From AWTP1-13 sp963814055 (GTDB lineage: Bacteria > Pseudomonadota > Alphaproteobacteria > Rhizobiales > Hyphomicrobiaceae), in NCBI GenBank assembly GCA_963814055.1, contig CAWFBJ010000013.1, positions 124,001 to 188,000 on the forward strand: 64,000 nt of DNA, written 5' to 3'. The position numbers and the translations under genes are program-made. Under the pieces are notes generated by a model. It was not told the origin of the DNA. It saw nothing but the letters and a program-made list of their open reading frames with translations, and ran no database searches. Below are positions 59,176 to 64,000 of this stretch, piece by piece (the stretch's first letter is position 1; the number at the start of each line of letters is the position of its first letter).

Positions 59176-59207
59176 GCACCGGTTGGTGCGAGGCGAAGGA
59201 CTGAACG

Positions 59208-59750
59208 ATGTCGCGGATTGGAAAGAAGCCGGTAGCCATCCCGTCGGGAGTGACGGCGAGCGTCTCCGGCCAGAAGGTGACGGTGAAGGGCGCGAAGGGC
59301 GAACTGTCCTTCACGTGTCCGGAGCAGATCAAGGTCGCCAAGACTGACAGCGGCGTCGAGGTGGGCCTCGTCGAGGACACCAAGACGGCACGCGCGATGT
59401 GGGGCATGGCACGCACCCAGATCGTCAATCTGATCGAGGGCGTCACCAAGGGCTACTCGCAGACGCTGGAAATTCACGGCGTCGGCTTTCGCGCAGCCAT
59501 GAAGGGCAAGGACACTCTGCAGCTGCAGGTGGGGTTCAGCCACGACGTGCTGCACAAGGTTCCGGCCGGCGTGGATGTGAAAGTCGCCGGTGCCAAGCAG
59601 GAACTCGTCACAGTGTCCGGCATCGACAAGCAGAAGGTCGGGCAGCTCGCAGCGGAAATTCGGGGCTCGCGCCCTCCCGAGCCCTATCAGGGCAAGGGCG
59701 TCCGCTACCAGGGCGAGTACATCTACCGCAAAGAAGGCAAGAAGAAGTGA
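59208..59750 (+). CDS. rplF: 50S ribosomal protein L6
   Basis: 180 residues. SRIGKKPVAIPSGVTASVSG begins, and the signature PEPYQGKGVRYQGEYIYRKE ends, the protein. Binds near the sarcin-ricin loop, where EF-Tu and EF-G dock. Confidence 0.96.
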   Translation: MSRIGKKPVAIPSGVTASVSGQKVTVKGAKGELSFTCPEQIKVAKTDSGVEVGLVEDTKTARAMWGMARTQIVNLIEGVTKGYSQTLEIHGVGFRAAMKGKDTLQLQVGFSHDVLHKVPAGVDVKVAGAKQELVTVSGIDKQKVGQLAAEIRGSRPPEPYQGKGVRYQGEYIYRKEGKKK

Positions 59751-59760
59751 GGCCTGCGCC

Positions 59761-60123
59761 ATGCTGCGCAAATTGAATCAGTTCGATCGTCGCAAGCGGC
59801 GCGTGCGCCGCGATTTGGTGGGTAATTCCACTGGGCGGCCGCGGCTATCCGTGCACCGCTCGTCCAAGCACATCTACGCGCAGGTCATCGATGACGTGCG
59901 CGGGCATACGGTGGCTGCCGCCTCCAGTCTGGAGAAGGACCTGAAGGGCACGCTCAAGACCGGTGCCGACAAGGCAGCGGCTGCCGCGGTCGGCAAGCTG
60001 TTGGCCGAGCGCGCGACAAAGGCTGGCATCAAGGCTGTGGTCTTCGATCGCGGCGGTTTCAAGTATCACGGCCGCATCAAGGCGCTGGCCGACGGGGCGC
60101 GCGAAGGCGGTTTGAGCTTCTAG
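59761..60123 (+). CDS. rplR: 50S ribosomal protein L18
   Basis: 120 residues. RPRLSVHRSSKHIYAQVIDD and FDRGGFKYHGRIKALADGAR are diagnostic. Binds 5S rRNA with L5. The ATG at 59761 lies 10 bp after rplF; longer in-frame starts overlap rplF. Confidence 0.96.
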   Translation: MLRKLNQFDRRKRRVRRDLVGNSTGRPRLSVHRSSKHIYAQVIDDVRGHTVAAASSLEKDLKGTLKTGADKAAAAAVGKLLAERATKAGIKAVVFDRGGFKYHGRIKALADGAREGGLSF

Positions 60124-60139
60124 AACGAAAGGCATCGAC

Positions 60140-60718
60140 GTGGCTCGTCCTCAAAGAGACAGGAACCGCGATCGCGAAGAACGCGACAGCGAGTTCAAAG
60201 ACAAGCTCGTGCATATCAACCGCGTCGCCAAGGTGGTGAAGGGCGGCAAGCGCTTCGGATTTGCCGCGCTGGTTATCGTCGGCGATCAGAAGGGCCGCGT
60301 CGGATTCGGTCACGGCAAGGCGCGCGAAGTGCCGGAAGCGATCCGCAAGGCAACGGAAGAGGCGCGGCGCAGTCTGGTGCGCGTACCTCTGCGCGAGGGA
60401 CGCACCCTGCATCACGACTCGGAAGGCAAGCACGGCGCCGGCAAGGTGATCCTGCGTTCCGCGCCCCCGGGAACGGGAGTCATCGCGGGCGGCCCCACGC
60501 GTGCCGTATGCGAAATGCTGGGCGTGCACGATGTCGTCGCGAAGTCGCTGGGCAGCACCAACCCCTACAACATGGTGCGCGCCACGTTCGATGCGCTGAA
60601 GGCGCAGGAGAATCCGCGTGCGGTCGCGGCACGGCGCGGCAAGAAGGTGAGCGAGATCGTGGCGCGCCGGCGCGATGGTGCGGCCGCCGATCCGGATGCG
60701 GCAGCCGAGACAGCGTGA
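60140..60718 (+). CDS. rpsE: 30S ribosomal protein S5
   Basis: 192 residues from a GTG start (CGACGTGGCTCG). The double-stranded-RNA-binding block FKDKLVHINRVAKVVKGGKR, FAALVIVGDQKGRVGFGHGK and the spectinomycin-loop region are wild type. Longer C-terminus than E. coli (ADPDAAAETA). Confidence 0.96.
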   Translation: MARPQRDRNRDREERDSEFKDKLVHINRVAKVVKGGKRFGFAALVIVGDQKGRVGFGHGKAREVPEAIRKATEEARRSLVRVPLREGRTLHHDSEGKHGAGKVILRSAPPGTGVIAGGPTRAVCEMLGVHDVVAKSLGSTNPYNMVRATFDALKAQENPRAVAARRGKKVSEIVARRRDGAAADPDAAAETA

Positions 60719-60729
60719 GTGTGAGCGTC

Positions 60730-60972
60730 ATGGCAGAAAAAAAGAGCAAGCAGATGCCCGCCCGCAAGACGGCCACCGGCAAAACAACCAAGACCGTGAC
60801 GGTCGAGCAGATCGCGAGTGCCAACCGGCGCCCCGCGATCCAGGGGCACACCCTGATCGGGCTCGGTCTCAATAAACTGCGGCGCAGGCGTACACTGGAG
60901 GACACTCCGGCCGTGCGCGGCATGATCGACAAAGTCAGCCACCTCGTCCGCATCGTCGACGACAAGGCTTGA
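60730..60972 (+). CDS. rpmD: 50S ribosomal protein L30 with N-terminal extension
   Basis: 80 residues, about 20 more than usual. The extra head is AEKKSKQMPARKTATGK; the L30 core then reads TVTVEQIASANRRPAIQGHT and LNKLRRRRTLEDTPAVRGMI. ATG 60730 lies 11 bp after rpsE. An internal start is not obvious, so the extension seems real. Confidence 0.94.
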   Translation: MAEKKSKQMPARKTATGKTTKTVTVEQIASANRRPAIQGHTLIGLGLNKLRRRRTLEDTPAVRGMIDKVSHLVRIVDDKA

Positions 60973-60991
60973 ATAACGAGGAACTCCGCCT

Positions 60992-61543
60992 ATGCGGCTC
61001 AATCAGCTCAAAGACAATGCAGGATCGCGCAAGTTTCGCGTGCGTGTCGGCCGCGGTATCGGCTCAGGCATGGGCAAGCAGGCCGGCCGCGGCGGCAAAG
61101 GCCAAACCGCGCGCTCCGGCGTGCGTCTTGCGGGCTTCGAGGGCGGGCAGATGCCGCTGCATCGGCGCCTCCCCAAGCGCGGCTTCAATAAGCGCGACCG
61201 GAAGGTTTGGAACGAGATCAACATCGGACGCTTGCAGCAGGCGGTCGACGAGGGTGTTCTCGACAAAGGCAAGCCGATCGATGTGGCGGCCCTGGTGGCG
61301 GCCGGTCTCGTCCGCCGAACGCTGGACGGCGTGCGGCTGCTGGGCGAGGGCGAATTGAAGGCGGGGCTCAAGCTCACCGTCAACCACGCGACCGCAACGG
61401 CCAAGGCTGCGATCGAGAAAGCCGGCGGGTCTGTGACGCTGATCGAGAAAAAGGTGCTCGCAGCGGACGAGGCCAAACGCAAGAAAACCGCCGCCAAAAA
61501 GGCAGCTGCCGGCAAGCCGAAAGCCGCGGCGAGCGAAGAATGA
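60992..61543 (+). CDS. rplO: 50S ribosomal protein L15
   Basis: 183 residues, with a Lys/Ala-rich C-terminal tail (KRKKTAAKKAAAGKPKAAAS). The core starts RLNQLKDNAGSRKFRVRVGR, GSGMGKQAGRGGKGQTARSG and FEGGQMPLHRRLPKRGF. A 165-bp gap with GC-rich hairpin potential separates it from secY. Confidence 0.95.
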   Translation: MRLNQLKDNAGSRKFRVRVGRGIGSGMGKQAGRGGKGQTARSGVRLAGFEGGQMPLHRRLPKRGFNKRDRKVWNEINIGRLQQAVDEGVLDKGKPIDVAALVAAGLVRRTLDGVRLLGEGELKAGLKLTVNHATATAKAAIEKAGGSVTLIEKKVLAADEAKRKKTAAKKAAAGKPKAAASEE

Positions 61544-61708
61544 GAACGTCAGGCCCGCTATCGCGCCCGAGCGCCGAAGCCGGGCCGGGAATTGGGAATT
61601 AGGGCCCGCGGGGCAGCGCTTGCGGGCCTGCTCCTGGCGCCCCATGTTGGGGAAAGCCGCAGGGTTCGGAGGGTGCTGTAATACCCCCCGCGGCCAGGGA
61701 GAGCTGTA

Positions 61709-63051
<1,343 letters not shown>

Positions 63052-63055
<4 letters not shown>

Positions 63056-63705
63056 ACCTTATTCTGTTGGGGCCGCCGGGTGCCGGCAAGGGAACGCAGG
63101 CCAAGGAGCTTGCTGCGCGTCGCGGCCTGGTTCAGCTATCGACCGGAGAAATGCTGCGGGCCGCCGTGCAGGCCGGCAGCGAAGTGGGCAAGCGTGCCAA
63201 GGCGATCATGGACGCGGGAGACCTGGTTCCCGACGAGGTGGTCATCAAGATCATCTCCGACCGGGTCGATCAGCCCGACTGCAAGAATGGCGTCATTCTG
63301 GACGGTTTCCCGCGTACCCTCCAGCAGGCAGCAGCACTGGACCAGATGCTCAAGGAAAAGAAGCGGAAGCTCGACGCTGTTGTCGAGCTCAAGGTGGACG
63401 ATACCAAACTCGTGGAACGCATCGTGGGCCGCTTCACCTGCACCAAGTGCGGGGAAGGCTACCACGACCGTTTCAAGCGCCCGAAGGTGAGGGGCACCTG
63501 CGACGTGTGCGGGGGCGTGGAATTCGCCCGCAGGCCGGACGATAACGCCGACACCGTGAACAGGCGCCTGATGGTCTACTACCGGGAGACTTCGCCCCTG
63601 ACGGGTTACTACTTTTGCAAGGGCAACCTGAGGTCGGTCGACGGCATGGGGGCCATTGAGGAGGTCGGCAAGGCCATAGACGGTGTTCTCGATGCCCTCA
63701 AATAG
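63052..63705 (+). CDS. adk: adenylate kinase, zinc-lid type
   Basis: 217 residues; interconverts ATP+AMP and 2 ADP. P-loop LLGPPGAGKGTQAKELA, VILDGFPRTLQQAAAL, and a LID with four cysteines (CTKCGEGYHD and CDVCGG) that should bind zinc. Coupled to secY by ATGA, the common secY-adk-rpsM order. Confidence 0.96.
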
Positions 63706-63731
63706 CTGGCGCCAAAGGTCATATTGTCCAG

Positions 63732-63759
63732 TTGACGCACCTTCACATGTTGGCTAAAA
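63732..63759 (+). promoter_or_regulatory. possible promoter of rpsM
   Basis: TTGACG, 16-bp spacer, CTAAAA in the 199-bp gap between adk and rpsM. Would allow the alpha operon its own transcription. Moderate match. Confidence 0.4.
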
Positions 63760-63904
63760 AGCCTCACTTTCGATCTGAAAAGGCAGCGGTCGGGTCTGGC
63801 GCATGGGACGCCGGAATCGGCCGTCGTGCGCATTTGAGTTCGCGGGGCCGCTGCGGCGGGCGGCACTGCGGCAAGCGCGAGAGCGCCGTAGCTGGGAGAT
63901 AGAT

Positions 63905-64000
63905 GTGGCTCGTATCGCAGGCGTCAACATTCCTACGCAAAAGCGCGTCGTCATCGCGCTCCAGTACATCCATGGCATTGGACCGAAACTGGCAAATGAC
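63905..64000 (+). CDS. rpsM: 30S ribosomal protein S13, partial (cut by window end)
   Basis: First 32 codons from a GTG with GGGAG upstream. The peptide ARIAGVNIPTQKRVVIALQY followed by IHGIGPKLAND is the S13 N-terminus. It begins the alpha operon; the rest lies outside the window. Confidence 0.92.
   Translation, partial: MARIAGVNIPTQKRVVIALQYIHGIGPKLAND

Overview
The window is a GC-rich piece of an alphaproteobacterial chromosome. The evidence is the fused order secE-nusG-rplKAJL-rpoBC-rpsLG-fusA-tuf-S10-spc without breaks, rlmB next to a tRNA-Tyr/tRNA-Gly/tuf/tRNA-Trp cluster, a RirA-like Rrf2 regulator with a hemP/hmuTUV/hmuR haem system, and dispersed GGTCCCCGC...GCGGGGATGACG intergenic palindromes. 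A rhizobial (Hyphomicrobiales-like) lineage is the best guess; no 16S gene is present to fix the taxon. No prophage, insertion sequence, integrase or CRISPR array was seen.

Layout. 1-4.7 kb: two small membrane proteins, a GNAT acetyltransferase, a DUF2917 protein, a GcvA-type LysR regulator, an aspartate-dehydrogenase-like gene and a TPR protein. 4.9-7.9 kb: a complete tripartite tricarboxylate transporter (binding protein, TctB, TctA). 7.9-8.6 kb: a convergent non-coding gap with palindromic repeats and, at 8301-8582, a dense series of hairpins closed by a perfect 11-bp stem, the strongest unexplained structure in the window. 8.6-12.6 kb: a di-haem peroxidase fused to a cupredoxin domain with its secreted partner, a PiuC dioxygenase, a crotonase lacking one catalytic Glu, and a small membrane protein. 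12.8-22.4 kb: an iron and haem region (bacterioferritin, Bfd-like ferredoxin, Cys-rich protein, Rrf2 regulator, hmuVUT, hemP, divergent hmuR, an IsdG-type haem monooxygenase and hutX), with a TGA-N9-TCA palindrome between hemP and hmuR. 22.4-28.4 kb: a Tat-exported aldo/keto reductase, tRNA-Thr, a biotin carrier, an AraC regulator, a homocysteine S-methyltransferase and a Na/Pi cotransporter. 28.5-31.6 kb: seven short genes, nearly all for exported or membrane micro-proteins. 31.7-64 kb: rlmB, three tRNAs and the large translation/transcription/secretion supercluster, cut by the window end inside rpsM.

Two themes cut across this. First, many frames are broken. I resolved about 28 frame shifts; all but one are explained by a single inserted base, and two lie in the essential genes rpoB and rplE, so most are probably sequence errors rather than decay. 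Broken genes are therefore listed as CDS over their full extent. Second, parts of the translation apparatus are atypical: both EF-Tu copies, apparently identical at DNA level, carry a six-residue-longer switch I region in which the usual ARGITI motif is replaced; L2 has HPNGG where HPHGGGEGR is expected; L5 has an approximately 65-residue Lys/Ala/Pro-rich N-terminal extension; and L30 also carries an N-terminal extension.

How the genes work together: HmuR imports haem across the outer membrane, HmuT/HmuUV take it across the periplasm and inner membrane, HutX and the IsdG-type enzyme carry and open it, and released iron can be stored in bacterioferritin and mobilised through the Bfd-like ferredoxin. 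The Rrf2 protein and the palindromes near hemP, bfr and the Cys-rich gene are the likely iron-responsive control points. From 32.7 kb rightward, recognisable promoters precede tRNA-Tyr, tRNA-Gly/tuf, tRNA-Trp/secE, rpsL and rpsM; hairpins after rplL, rpoC and the second tuf look like attenuators or terminators, and a 359-nt leader precedes rplJ.
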